Below, in pieces: positions 47,785 through 59,270 of a stretch of 64,000 bases of DNA. The number at the start of each line of letters is the position of its first letter. Position 1 is the first letter of the stretch. Under the pieces are notes generated by a model. It had not been told where the DNA came from. It did not search any database and saw only the letters and a list, made by a program, of their open reading frames with translations. This DNA comes from Larix kaempferi. Its lineage: Eukaryota; Streptophyta; Pinopsida; Pinales; Pinaceae. The stretch is taken from positions 2,480,001 to 2,544,000 of the forward strand of contig BSBM01000190.1 of NCBI GenBank assembly GCA_027924585.1, written 5' to 3'. The position numbers were made by a program, and so were the translations under genes.

Positions 47785-50647
47785 ACTTACTTGTGGCTCA
47801 CCCCCGAGCCACCTGGAATTTCTAATTGTGGGATGATCTTTGCAGCGAACTCATTGAATGTTTGAGTTAGCTTTCCTACTATGGCCTTCGTCTCTTGTTC
47901 AATTTTCCCAACTATTTCCAGCATATCTAATGTTATCTCCTGGCCAATCTGGCCTTCCACCTACTTTTGGTTCTGGTTCAGCTCCTTCAACTTTTCTTCG
48001 ATCTCCTGTGAGATTGTGCTGCTGTCTTCTAATATTGGATGCAACTTATCGCCCATTTCTGTCTCCTTCTCCCGTAATGATTTCACTTCCTTCTTTAGGT
48101 TGTTGATTTCCCTATATTTGAGGTGTTTCTCCCTTGCCGGCAGTGCCTTAACCTCCTCACCCATCTTTTCTAGTACTTCTTGTTTTTCCTTGACCTGTTT
48201 CTTTACTTCTATAAATGTTGATCCTATTCAAGGGTAGTAAATGCCTTCAGTGCTTCTTCTAGTAGACTCTGGCACTTAGTGACTTTGGTAGCAATATTCT
48301 GTGCCACGGCCTTTAGTACTCCTTGTCTCAGCTTCTGTTCATCTGGTGGAGTTTGTGGATTCATCTGCGCTTTCAGGTCAGCAATTTTAGATTCATGGAG
48401 AATCTCCATCTCTTCCTTCTCAGTCCTTAGGATATTAACCAAATCGCCAATCTTGACGATTGTATCTACTGGTTTTGTTGGAATTTTAAAGCCATCTATA
48501 TTACCTGCAACCGCAGTGATCGTGTTCTCCAATCTCAATCGACGATCTATTTCATCTTGTAATTTCATAGTATTTCGTGAGCTCTGTTCCTCAAGTTGCC
48601 TTTGTAAATATTCTTATCCTTTCAGCGCCTCTATGGTGCTATCATGCATTTATTCACGTAGTTGCGTTTGTAAGTAATGGAGTCCTGGCAATGGTATGGT
48701 TGCAAGATCAAGCTCCACGTGCTCTACATTCTTTGTATCCAACATTGCTTGATCCTGTAACGGAAACTTGATAGAGAGCGGCTGCAAATGGACAATACGG
48801 GACCTCGCTAGTACCGCCAGGGTCAATTGTGGTGTTTCTTTCTACAAAGTGTCTCCTGACTTCGCATCGGAGTCTGAATCTTTCTGTGCCAGTAATCTTT
48901 GCTGTACCTGTTCAAATTTTTTTGTAATCACCTCCAACTTATTAATGCTCTCGTTGAAGGTTTCATGAAGTACCTTTTCCTTCTTTTCTTTCTTAATCAT
49001 CATTTCTTCCATCTTTTCATTGACGACTTGAGCGATTATTTCATAATCGTCGTCTTTAAGGACTGTATCAATTTTTTCTCTAATTGCTCTAGACTTTTTC
49101 CGTGGTCCCTTCGGGTGTAGTGGAGCCTCAAGTTCCTTCCTCTTTAATGGTTATTCAATAATGGGGCATGGAATTGGATTGTCTCCCCCCTCATCGCTTG
49201 GGACATCAAATATTTCGACTCGATACTACGCAGGCCATTCTTTCATGAGAAGATCAATATCTTCCTTTGTCATGTGGTATTGTCCTTCAAACCATTTTAT
49301 GTTCTTCTTTTGTGCCCTTGCTGAGATTTGAATGCAACACATATTAGCATAAAAATTTACTATTTGTATGTATTTTCTTGTTACCTCTTTTGATATGCAC
49401 GGTGTGGTGATGATGACATCGCGCAGCTGATTATAGTAGGTGTGGAACACCTCGTTTGTTGCTTGCTGCTTCTATGGATCTAGGTTCGCCCATAGGTTTT
49501 GGAAGCATGGTCCTCTGTAGTCATCTTTATCAATGAGCACGCTGACATTATCCTTTGGTTCTTTCCAGTCGACGAATGCCATTTGGATTATCATCCATGT
49601 AAAGTGGAAATGAGTTCCACTTACCTGTACTTCGTTCAATTCATCGAGGAATTCATTCAGTAAGTACTAACACAAGTTATACTTCTCTCCTTCCGCGGCA
49701 CTTGCACCTAGAAGTACTGCGGCTGCAGTTACTTCCAGCGGTCTACATTTAATTAGAATTTTATTGGCTAAGAGTTGTGTTACAAACTTTGTTGCGGGAT
49801 GTTCTATATCTTCAGACTGATAGCCTCTCTTTCCCTTCACGAAAGGTGTAGTCTGTTTCATTAATGTGGCTCCCTCTTTATCTTTACTTTTTCCCTGAAA
49901 GAATTTCTTTGGGTCTACGCCTCTCTTGGTCAGACCTGTTATGCGATGGATCAAGTAGATGCTGAAGTCGACGTTTCAGTTGAGCCACAGGTATCCCTTG
50001 TGCATGTGCGCCATGAATTGTCGCACCACCGCATTAACTTCTGGGGACTTGTCAAAATGCGGGAGTCGTAATAGATTTAACAGGCCGGACTCTGCAACTC
50101 CAGATAACCATCTTTGTGCTACTAAGTTCTGGTGGCCTTTTACATCTTTCTTCCAGCACATGTACATATCTGGTTGGAATTATGGAAATTTTGGTTCATT
50201 GTCATCTTTTTGAATTTGCAGTAGGTCGTAGTCCTCCCATTTGCATTATGGCATTTTTCCAAGTAGATTGACGACCAATTTCACTTGCTTTGAAATTGGG
50301 GACAACAGAATTTCGTATCTTGCATTCCTTTGTAGCTTTAGTGCTGGTGCACCCTGTGCCCTCGGCGATATGTAGTCAGGCGTGAACTTGAGCTAAATTT
50401 CCTTAGTAATCTAGGTGCCTTTCGGCAATACCGAGCTTAATTTTGGTAATTTCACCTTCTGTGCCGGTTCTTTTCCTTTTGGCTCCATGGATACAGTGTT
50501 CCTTGGTGATCTTCGAGATGCTTCGGGTTTATATTTGACAATTCTCTTCTCAGGGGTTCTCATTAACCCTTCTATGCCTCTGTGTTGAAATATTTGGACA
50601 GCCTCAGGGAGTGTGAGTTCTTGCTCTACCGAAGGCCTTTCAGACAT
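47785..50647 (-). pseudogene. Element B ORF3 (unknown function, coiled-coil C-terminal half)
   Basis: Starts at ATG 50645-50647 (MSERPSVEQELTL). A basic, proline-rich N-terminus precedes a central part shared with A: LLNLLRLPHFDKSPEV, FMAHMHKGYLWLN, IHRITGLTKRGVDP, HPATKFVTQLLANK, KCRPLEVTAAAV, YLLNEFLDEL and VFHTYYNQLRDVI. The last 350-400 residues are E/K/Q/L-rich with coiled-coil character (LQDEIDRRLRLENTI, LLEEALKAF). Several stops and frame changes are present. I recognise no catalytic motif, signal peptide or membrane segment. Conservation in two diverged copies argues it was once under selection. Confidence 0.65.
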
Positions 50648-51207
50648 TCACTTGCAAATTGCCTAGTAAACTAGTTAATAGTTTACAGAGAATGCTCAGA
50701 AGATAATGTCTCAAGAAAATTCTAAGTACTCTGGTAGCGCCCGCGAGTCTTACTGCTGCAGTATTTATAGGTGCAGCACACCGGCTTCATGCCCTTCAAC
50801 GGCTATGTTAGCATTAAATGTAGTATTCGTTAGCCAAATCCAGTGGATCCTTTGTTCAATTCCTTCATTAATTCGTTCAGAACGATTATCTTTGCTTTAA
50901 ATGCCCGATCGGTTGGCAGGGAATCAAATTATAATGATTATATTTTGGACCGACTTTGTAACAGTCATTTTTCTGGAGCATTGCGTCGAACTGCGTAGCA
51001 GATCATAGCTTGTTCTATGTAGTTACTTCGTTGTATCTGATTCCTTTTTCTTCGCAACAACGCGATATATCTTTTTTTTTTTTCTACCGCGCAGCTTCAG
51101 TCGTGCTACGCAATTCCTAGAGTACTTTACAATCTTGTGTACAGAGTCTTTGCAGTTTCTAGTGTCCAATTCCAACTGTGCTTGGCACTTAGAATTTTCC
51201 TTCTTGT
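50648..51207 (-). other. Element B integrase-ORF3 spacer
   Basis: 560 bp without coding domain. It contains the A-tract (T-run 51068-51080 on the plus strand) and TATA box, matching the layout in element A (5211-5846). Confidence 0.6.
50762..50769 (-). promoter_or_regulatory. TATA box upstream of ORF3 in element B
   Basis: Minus strand CCTATAAATACTG, about 115 bp upstream of the ORF3 ATG. Counterpart of 5751-5758 in element A. Confidence 0.5.
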
Positions 51208-52407
51208 TCATGCGGGATGCTGTGAAGCAAGACTATTGTGGTAAAGCTTTAGTCTACTTCGATTTATCATATTGGATAATGTGTCACCGGCTAAGGTAGC
51301 TAATTGGACTGCACCTTCATTAGTGACATCTATTACAGTATATGGGCCAAGCCAATGCATTTTGAACTTGCCTGGAAACTTTATGAATTTACTATCATAC
51401 AGGAGGACTAGATCACCTACCTGAAAAGATTTGCTCTTGATGTGGCGATCGTGCCATCCTTTTTCATGCTCTTTCTTTACTTGTTGGTGGAAGCCTGCGA
51501 TGAACCGATCTTCTTCTAGACCAACCAAGTGTAGTAGCCTTTCTTCCAGTGCTGCGTGATCTACCATCCCTGTAAATGCAGCTATTCTGAAACTGGCAAT
51601 AATGTACTCCACTGGAATTATTGCTTCCTGTCCATAAGCCAATCTGAATGGTGTGTGTCTAGTTAATTTCTTGTAGGTTGTTCTGTATGCCCATAATACA
51701 GATGGAATGCGCAGGTCCCAGTCATCGCGGTTCACATTGCATATTTTGGTTAGCGCATTCTCGAGCACTTTATTGAATGCTTCAACAGTTCCATTCGCCT
51801 GTGGATGATAAGGCGTGCTACACAGATGATGAATGTAGAACTCCTCGGTTAAAGCTTCAGTAGTTCTGTTCAGAAAATGAGTGCCTTGATCACTCATTAA
51901 AATTTTTGGGCATCCAAATCGTGTGATGATGTTCTCGAAGATGAATTCAGCAGCTGTAGCTATAGTGCAGTTCTTCACTGGTTTTGCTTCTTCCCATCTG
52001 GTGAGGTAGTCAGTTGCTGTAATAATGTACCTCGCACAAGATCTCTTTCCTGGTGGGTTAATAGGACCCACGAAATCAATTTCCCATTTCTTGAATTCCT
52101 GCAAAGTTAGCTGAGGGTTCAATGGCATTTCATCTCTTCACGATGGTTTTCCCATCCTTTGGCAGACATCGCAGCTCTGGCAATGTTCCCTTGAATCTTT
52201 ATGGATCGTTGGCCACCATATCCCTCTGCACAATATTTTCTGCGCAGTAGCTCTTCCTGCGTAGTGACCTCCTGCTGCTTTGGAATGTGCATCGGCTAAA
52301 ATATAGGGTTTCTCATGTTCTAATACACACCTTCGTAGTATTTCATCAGGTCCTAACTTGTACAACTGTCCTGCGATAATAGTGAAGTCTACGGCTTGCA
52401 CTACCAA
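51208..52407 (-). pseudogene. Element B integrase (nearly intact)
   Basis: Zinc-binding N-terminus (HSKAAGGHYAGRATAQKIL, HCQSCDVCQRMGKPS), then one stop (TGA at about 52137-52139 where A has CGC). An unbroken 306-codon stretch (52128-51208) follows with all catalytic residues: D in [13 protein letters not shown] in [10 protein letters not shown] in [12 protein letters not shown]. The C-terminal SH3-like part includes [11 protein letters not shown] and [14 protein letters not shown]. No chromodomain follows. The best-preserved enzyme of the A/B family. Confidence 0.9.
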
Positions 52408-53028
52408 CTACTTTTTATGTTGCGTAGTGAATTCTTGAGGTGCCATTCCTGTAGTTAAGAAGTGAATAATGTCTTGATAATACTCATCGGCAACTTGTAT
52501 CGTGAACAATTGCACATCAGGCAGATTGTCTTCAAGATTCATTGGTTCTTCTCCTGAATCGATCCTTGATAGATGATCAGGGCCTAAATTTAATTTTCCT
52601 GGTTTAACCACTATTTTGAAATCATATTCTTGGAAGAGTAACAATCATCTACATATTCACCCCCCTAACACTGGCTTGTTGACTAGGTATTTCAATGCAG
52701 AATGGTCAGTAAACATAGAGATGGTCAGTAAATAGTGTCTGAATTTCTGTAGCGCATATACCATTGCGAGTCCTTCTCTTTCAGTGGTGGTATAATTTTT
52801 TTCAGTAGATGATAGCTTTCTACTCGAAAATGCAATGGGATGATCAATTCATCCTTCTCCTGGTTGTGCGAGAACGATACCCAATGCTATACATGAAGCA
52901 TCAACATGTACGTGAAATGGCTTTTCCGAGTCTAGAAAAACTAGGATCAGCGCGGTGACCATTTTCTCCTTTAATGTATCAAATCCTTTCTCACAGTCTT
53001 CATTCCAAATGAATGGCACATCTTTGTT
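52408..53028 (-). pseudogene. Element B RNase H remnant and linker
   Basis: Reads PFHVHVDASCIALGI, DHPIAFSSRKLSS, NYTTTEREGLAMVYALQKF, FTDHSALKYLVNKPVLGG and LLLFQEYDFKIVVKPG, then LNLGPDHLSRIDSGEE. Several stops (for example near 52645 and 52847) and a small disruption near 52720 (a partial duplication of ATGGTCAGTAAA) break it. This copy shows what element A's RNase H looked like before the solo LTR insertion. Confidence 0.85.
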
Positions 53029-53868
53029 TTATAGTTTCTCCATTGTTGCGGTTATCTGTGCATAACCCTTTATGAATTTCCTGTAATAACTGGTATGTCC
53101 CAGTGTAGTGTGCAATTGCTTAACTGAATTTGGTGTTCGAAAATTTACAATAACTGTGATCTTTGCAGGGTCAACCATGAATCCCTGTTTAGACACGATG
53201 TGTCCCAGTAGAATCCCATAAGGAACACAGAAAATACATTTCTTTAAATTCAATGAAATCTGATGCTGTCTACATTTTTTCAGCATCATTCTAAGGTTCG
53301 CGGCATGGTTCTTCACTAACCCAAAAATGGTCCAATCATCAGAGTAAACTTGTAAAAACTTATGTATGACTTCCTTAACTGTTGCGATGACCACTCTAGA
53401 AAATATGGTTGGTGCGTTCTTCAGTCCAAAGGGAATCATTGTATACTGGAACGACCCCCATTCTGTTGCGAACGTGGTTTTGTGTCTATTTGCAGGATCA
53501 ATTCTAATTTGATGGTATCCAGAAAATCCATCAATAAAAGAGTATGCTTCATTTCCTCCAATGTTATCAAGCACTTCATCAGTGAAGGGAGCAGGGAATG
53601 GGTCATGCATTGAAACATCATTTCGCTTTCTGAGATAAATGCAGATCCTAATCTCACCCTTTTTTTTCTTGTCTTGGACAACCATCGGGCTTATCCATTC
53701 AGATTCTTCAACTGGCTCAATGATTCCTGCATCGAGCATCTTGTAGAGTTCTGCCTTAACCCATTCTTTGTAGCGCGGATTTAATCTATATGTCCTTTGC
53801 TTTACAGGTTTAGCTCCAGGCTTAAGAGGGATTTTCATCACTCCTAAGTCTCCTAGAATACCCTTCAT
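53029..53868 (-). pseudogene. Element B reverse transcriptase
   Basis: 279 open codons: GDLGVMKIPLKPGAKP, YRLNPRYKEWVKAEL, IRICIYLRKRND (the usual D of VDLRKLN is Y), SFIDGFSGYHQIRID, MIPFGLKNAP, catalytic-site stretch QVYSDDWTIFGL, LLGHIVSKQGF, LGHTSYYRKFIKGYAQI. The replaced D in the VDLR motif would disable catalysis, since that D is one of the three metal-binding acids. The reading ends at TAA/TAG near 53029 just before RNase H. Confidence 0.9.
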
Positions 53869-55481
53869 CTCTGTGCACTTGGTGGGGAATAAATCCTAAT
53901 ATTCCTTTAATATACCTGCGATCTCCGCAACTATATCATCATCCCAGTAGTCTACTATTGCTACGAAATTGGGTTGTTCATTGGTGTCAATGTTCAGTTT
54001 CTTTGTTTTAATCGGTCCACTCATATTGGGAATTTCTATTGGAGGTCCTTCTACCTCGCGTGTTCCTTCTGATTCAAGGATCTTGATGTTGCAAGGGTCC
54101 TCCTCATCGCTGTCTTCATATCTTCAACTTGTTCCACTAAGTTGTAACAGTCGAGGGCAGTCTCTTTTTGTTTCTCCCATTTTGATTGTAGAGTGTCAAG
54201 TATGCTGTTTGCTCCTGAAATATCTTCTAATGTTATATTCTCTTCTGTGGGATCCTATCTAAATATCTTTTCTTTGATGAGTTGCAGCGCGTCATTGATA
54301 GTAGTATGGTCATCTTCAAATCTAAAGTCCTCTTGGAAGCTCGTAGTGAGGACATAACAATCTACAATTCCTCTTCGCAGTTCTGCTTGTATGTACCATT
54401 TCTTTGGAATAGGCTCTTCCTGCATATGCACAAAAAGGTGTACCCATTCTGTCTCTGGTCTTTCTTCCCAAGCTTCTACACAAGCTGCAATATGATCCCT
54501 AGGATCTGTTTGGCCATTGTATTTCTGAAAAAGGTAATGTAACCTTATCAGCAAACCTGATTTGCATTTTAATTCTGCACTGGTCCCAAGTTGTTAATGT
54601 CTTCTTGTGCGTATCCCACGATCTGGCAGGTGTCTTGCATAGTGCCATTTCTAATGCCGAAATGCGATGTTCATCTGTAACTGCTATAGTGTATTCTTTG
54701 ATAAATGAATAGACATTAGATGTACCATCATAAGTAGGGATTGGGCTGCGCGATGCTCGCAGCAGGTGGGTTCTGAACTGACAGATTCTGGGGTGTAATA
54801 CACTGAATTGTGGCTGCTAATGGTGTTGTGTGAATATTAAGGTCACATGGAAATTCAGTATGTCCACGATTCTTAGGTGCTTCGGTATTCTTTTCGTTAT
54901 CCAACTTATACCTTTTTCCACTTCTTAGGGTATGTGCTTCTTCGTCAGAATCAATATTTATGTTTTTGATCATGACAGATTCAGGATTGGTACTGCATTC
55001 TTAACACACCTTTCTCAGCTAAAAGAATTTTAATGTAAAGACTAAGATTGTTCAAGAACTTACCTCAGAATCCTTCGAAGAAGTATGCTTTGGCTTGGCT
55101 GTAGGATTTAAGTGTGTCTACGGTGAACTCAGTCACAAATCCTTCAAGTATGCTATCAACCCAAAAGTCAACTGCTCGAGACAGTGGGCTGTCTATTGTT
55201 TTGAGTTGTTCATTAAGCTCCGAAGTCCACTCTATAGGTACTCCTCGAGAACAATTCTTTCTTTCTGCTAGGTGCGATATCCACTCTTGTAGCTCGTTTG
55301 GAAACGATGCCCAGAAAATTTCATGGATGTCTCTCCACAAGTATCTGTTCAACCACTCTACATTAGATAGATGTGGGTGTCTATTTTCCTTCTTTGCAAA
55401 CTCTGTTTCAATTTTGTCACACCAGGCCCAGATCTCTTTCTTCTTTGGATGCCAAGTGTAGAACATTTGCATTCCAAACAC
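53869..55481 (-). pseudogene. Element B gag-like region (no protease seen)
   Basis: Three pieces. N-terminal domain (55481-55065; FYTWHPKKKEIWAWCDKIE, WLNRYLWRDIHEIF, YSQAKAYFFEGF). Middle piece (54973-54728) with AHTLRSGKRY, a motif seen in gag of Athila-like plant elements. Capsid-like piece (54730-54255; TTWDQCRIKMQIRFA, DPRDHIAACVEAWEERPE, LFVHMQEEPIPKKWY). About 390 bp then link to RT (DSDEEDP, EVEGPP). I see neither a CCHC knuckle nor a D-S/T-G protease motif anywhere in between, matching element A. Confidence 0.7.
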
Positions 55482-55504
55482 ATTATCGCATCACTGAGTT
55501 TTAG

Positions 55505-55522
55505 CACGGCACCGAAACCATT
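55505..55522 (-). promoter_or_regulatory. Primer-binding-site region of element B
   Basis: Minus strand after the LTR end CCAACA: AATGGTTTCGGTGCCGTG. TGGT fits the tRNA CCA end, but the rest is not the common initiator-Met form (TGGTATCAGAGC). The tRNA is unassigned. Confidence 0.5.
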
Positions 55523-57074
55523 TGTTGGCGTTAATCCTGATCTAGAGGTTTTCTAGTGCAGACCTAGGTACTTCACCGTATAGAATACCAACAAAACCCA
55601 TATTCACTGGCCCTTTCAGCAACAGACTGCAAGCATCTTGAGGTCTCACCCAAGGGGAAGCTGAGGGGGTGGTTGTAGAATCATCTTTCCACAACCTCGT
55701 GATGCAAGTGTGTGGACTTACTGATGCGCAACAGACTTCCACACTGCGAACTTCTTACTGCGTGAGATCTCCTATCTTGCGTTGATTGTCGTCGTGGTAC
55801 TAATAGCTTGTAGTAACCGCAAAAAGGGGAGATGTTAATCTTCCCTTAGGGAAACCCTCTTGCAGATCCACTTTCGAGTTCTTACTCAAGTATCAATACT
55901 TAGATCAACTAACATCATAACTTGTACAATTCAGTCAATCATGCAATGTTGTGTGTTCTAATACTGCAATCTATCTTTAACCATTAAGTGTGTGTTTATG
56001 CTACAGATCCATTCATTCAAGAACTTATAGTGGCTTGAAAATTATCATTCATCCATTTACGAGCTACCAAAATCTTATTCCATCCCTTCTGCGGTGAATA
56101 CAGATAAGAGTAAACATATAGCAGATAATAATAAATTCTTGCATGCACTGTAAACAAGTCAAGCAACAATAATGGCAATCATACACAGCAACCTCATAAC
56201 ACAGATTTAACGTGGTTCACTCCCCCGGATGGGAAGCTATGTCCACAAGAACTGTTGTTTATTATTTCAGGAAAGGGTACAATGGTTCTTGGTCTATGTA
56301 CACAACTACAGACAGTCTTCTATTTCTCACCAAATATTAGGTCTCTGCGCACTCAGCTGCAGAGCCTTTACAATGCTTTTTCTAATAGATCTCACAAATT
56401 CAACTACTAATCAACACCCAAAATGAGAGATTAACCCTTTCCCATACAAAAATGGCCTTATTTATAGATCATGCCCGTAGGTCATGTCTTTACATCATTA
56501 AGGTCCAAAAACAACCCTAGGTCTACAAAATTGTTACGGCTTTCTCCCCAAAACTGGACTGCTAGTGTCTAGTAGCGGATCTTCAGTTGTGGCTATCCCC
56601 TGTGTAGACACGTTGAATTTGCTCCTCTGTCATGTGCACCAATAGCTTCCTTTTGCCAAGCTGTTCCTTCTTTCACGGCCCTAGACAACTGGTTCAACTG
56701 ATAGTTCTCTACTTGTGCGGCCAGTTGTCTATCTCGATCTGCACCTACCACTGCTTGGTAGTTATTGACGATCTTTGCCAAAAATAGGTCTTCTATGACC
56801 TAACCGAAATAAATGATATCCTTTATCCAACGTTCTGCTTAGCTGAATCTTCGATGATGTGGCACATCGCATCATTGTAATCCTCGCAGCACTAGACTCA
56901 CAGCTCCTCCGATACTGCGATGTGCTTCTCCTCGCAGTATATCAAAACTGTGTTGCACTTCGCCTCGCAGCACACCAAAACTTATCCAAAATTGTTCAAG
57001 CTTAACTGCACTTGGTTCCACAGTTCTCACAATACTTCCTATTCAAAATTGCCCCATCTGGGCTAGGCCCAACA
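55523..57074 (-). repeat. Element B 5' LTR (1552 bp)
   Basis: Minus-strand start TGTTGGGCCTAGCCC at 57074, end GCCAACA at 55523. TATA box TATAAATA at 56459-56466. Collinear with 46215-47774, with frequent substitutions and a few short indels. Confidence 0.94.
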
Positions 57075-57079
57075 ACATC

Positions 57080-58029
57080 GTAATTATAAAAGTTTGTTAT
57101 GGAGGAAAGTTGTGTATTACCAACCTATAATTCTTATGTCGATACTATAGAAAAATGCATAGTTTCTACATTGCATACTTTCCACCAAAACTATGGAAAG
57201 GACAAAGAAATATTCTCCATTTCAAGATTAGAGATATAATACTTATGTTGGGTACCATTCTATAGTTTTTATAAAACTATGTATTACCATTATGATACCA
57301 ATATATGTTCTTGATGCATAGATTTTATGTGGAACTGATATGTATTAATTCTATTTTGCATAAAATATAAGTTGGAACTATTTACATTAACCCTACATAT
57401 GGTAATGTGTACATAACCTAACACCTTGGATTGCGATTGAAAGTGGAAAGACTATGATAATGTAACATTTTGTAACTTACTATGTGCTTCCAACCCTATA
57501 GGTACACGATGTAATAAACCTGAATGGGAGATTGATTGGCATGCACTATGAACCGGTGGTTAGAGTATTTAATTGCTCCTTAACTGTTATCTCAGTGGAT
57601 TATTTGGTGGCTACTCTCGTGTCTAGGTCTCACGTGAAAATGTCTGGAGTTAGGTGACAAGTCTTTGAAAGCGTAAGTGAACTTCGTCAAGATGTGAAAG
57701 GATGGCGTGGTAAAATCCAGGTAGGATCTCCATGCTAGCTGCAAGCTAAAAGTTGGAAGATGTGGTAATAACTATTATTAAATGAACTCGAGATCGTGAA
57801 CGATCTATGTCTCGGTGGATTCATCTGCGCCGTTGATCTTGTGTTCCATCTCGGGTTTTGGGTTAAACCCTAACCGGGCATTGATATGATCCATTACTCA
57901 AGAATTAGTTCATTTTGTGAAACATCAGGGGAGGCCGATAGGATCTCGACCCTTCAGGGTTTTGTTTGCGATGCCCTGACCTTGCTATAAGCTATGTTCT
58001 TCAACTATGTTTTCACACTGTATAGGTTT
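57080..58029. other. Continuation of fragment H and unassigned DNA
   Basis: 950 bp to the right of element B. The first part should continue fragment H, because B's target duplication joins 46214 to 57080. A GTTAGGTGACA stretch near 57649-57659 could be an LTR end, but no primer-binding site follows. No coding domain was seen. Confidence 0.35.
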
Positions 58030-58340
58030 TGTTGGCGACAATCCTGATCTAGAGGTTTTCTCGTGCAGACCCAAGTACTTCACGGTACAGAATACCAACA
58101 AAACCCCTATTCACCGGCCCTTTCGGCAACAGACTACAAGCAGCCTGAGGTCTCACCCGAGGTGAAGCTGAGGGGGTGGTTGTAGAATCAGGTTTCCACA
58201 ACCTGGTGATGCAAGTGTGTGGACTTACTGATGCACAATGTGACTGAATTCCACGCTGTGAACTTCTTACTGCCCGAGATCTCCTATCTCGCATTGATCG
58301 TCGTCGTGGTACTAATAGCTCGTAGTAACCGTGCAAAGAG
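58030..58340 (-). repeat. Third B-type LTR, fragment cut by element D
   Basis: Starts TGTTGGCGACAATCCTGATC on the plus strand, which is the 3' terminus of a B-type LTR on the minus strand. It matches 55523-55835 closely. No primer-binding site lies at its lower side (the neighbour reads ATAGGTT), so it is a solo LTR or the 3' LTR of another copy. It stops abruptly at GTGCAAAGAG where D's LTR begins. Confidence 0.82.
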
Positions 58341-59270
58341 TGTATTGGAGAAAACTCACTATGGCTTGGGAATACCACAATAGACAGATGACTACCATAA
58401 ATCTACTCAATTCTCAAAGCAATGCTATTATAAATGACAATGTTAAGATAATGGAGAAATGTAACCAACCTCGATCCAAGTGTTTGATGTAGATCCCCGT
58501 TGGAGCTTTCAATCCATGCACTTGAAATCTACAAATTAGTCTTGACAGGCAATATCCAACAAGTACATATAATATATAATTGACATTAACATTATCAATA
58601 ACAATGGTCCATAATATCATAAGCAAATGTAGTCCAATGTATAATAAACAACATTCACACCATGAATGGATGAGAATATGAGCATTTCTATTAATGAACA
58701 AGAAGAAGTACAAAGTGATACAACCTCTTGCCGGCAACCAATCTGAACCAAGATCTAGATCAATCCACTTGTGCCTCCACCACTTCAATCCTCCATGAAT
58801 GGAAAACTCAAACTAGAAAGGAGTTTGGAAGGTGAACATAAATGGTCCACAACTATAAGGATCAATGAGTGCAAACTCAAGATAGGGAAAAAATCCACTA
58901 GATTTCTCTTGCTATTCTCTTCTTCCTCCCGTCCATAAGCCATATGTGCTCAATATATAGTCCTCTCAAAGGTAGGTGAAAGGACACATCGAGATGTTAC
59001 CCAGGTAGATGGAGAGCCAAAGGTCACCCAATGACTGCTTTTTGGGAGTAAAAAGTAATTAATAGTGGTTTTTACCATTTTACTTGATACCCGCGGGCTA
59101 TAGTGATGTAGCTCGCAGGTATGCATGCTATAGTGATGCAACATGCGGGTAGGAATAAAAATAGGGAAAAATAGTATCTTTGAAGGATATAAGTGGATAT
59201 GAGTCACTGAAATGGATCCTATAGGCCAAATAATGCTGATGCTCATAAGGTGGAAGATTACGATGTAACA
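58341..59270 (-). repeat. Element D 3' LTR (930 bp)
   Basis: The minus strand starts TGTTACATCGTAATC right after CATTAGGGGGCATT and ends CTCCAATACA at 58341. The TATA box (CTATATATTG, minus) is near 58951-58960. AAGAG (58336-58340) is the expected left target duplication. The second LTR is outside the window, so the ends rest on TG/CA, the polypurine tract and the break in the B-type LTR. Confidence 0.75.

Larger units (their letters stand above)
46215..57074 (-). mobile_element. Element B: complete Ty3/gypsy element of the A family
   Basis: 10,860 bp with LTRs of 1552 and 1560 bp, TGTTGG start and CCAACA end (CCAATA in the 3' copy), and a 5-bp target duplication. Internal order: primer-binding site, gag-like region, RT, RNase H, integrase, spacer with TATA box, ORF3, polypurine tract GTGTTAGGGGCC (47775-47786). 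It is the better-preserved twin of element A and allows A's insertions to be delimited. Stops in gag, RT/RNase H and ORF3 make it inactive. It is inserted in fragment H. Confidence 0.95.
46210..57079. repeat. Target site duplication of element B
   Basis: ACATC at 46210-46214 and 57075-57079 flank the outer LTR ends. Confidence 0.93.

Noticed and set aside
57640-57670. Right end of LTR-like fragment H at GGTGACA
   Set aside because: No primer-binding site or GTCAA duplication follows, so the boundary cannot be supported.
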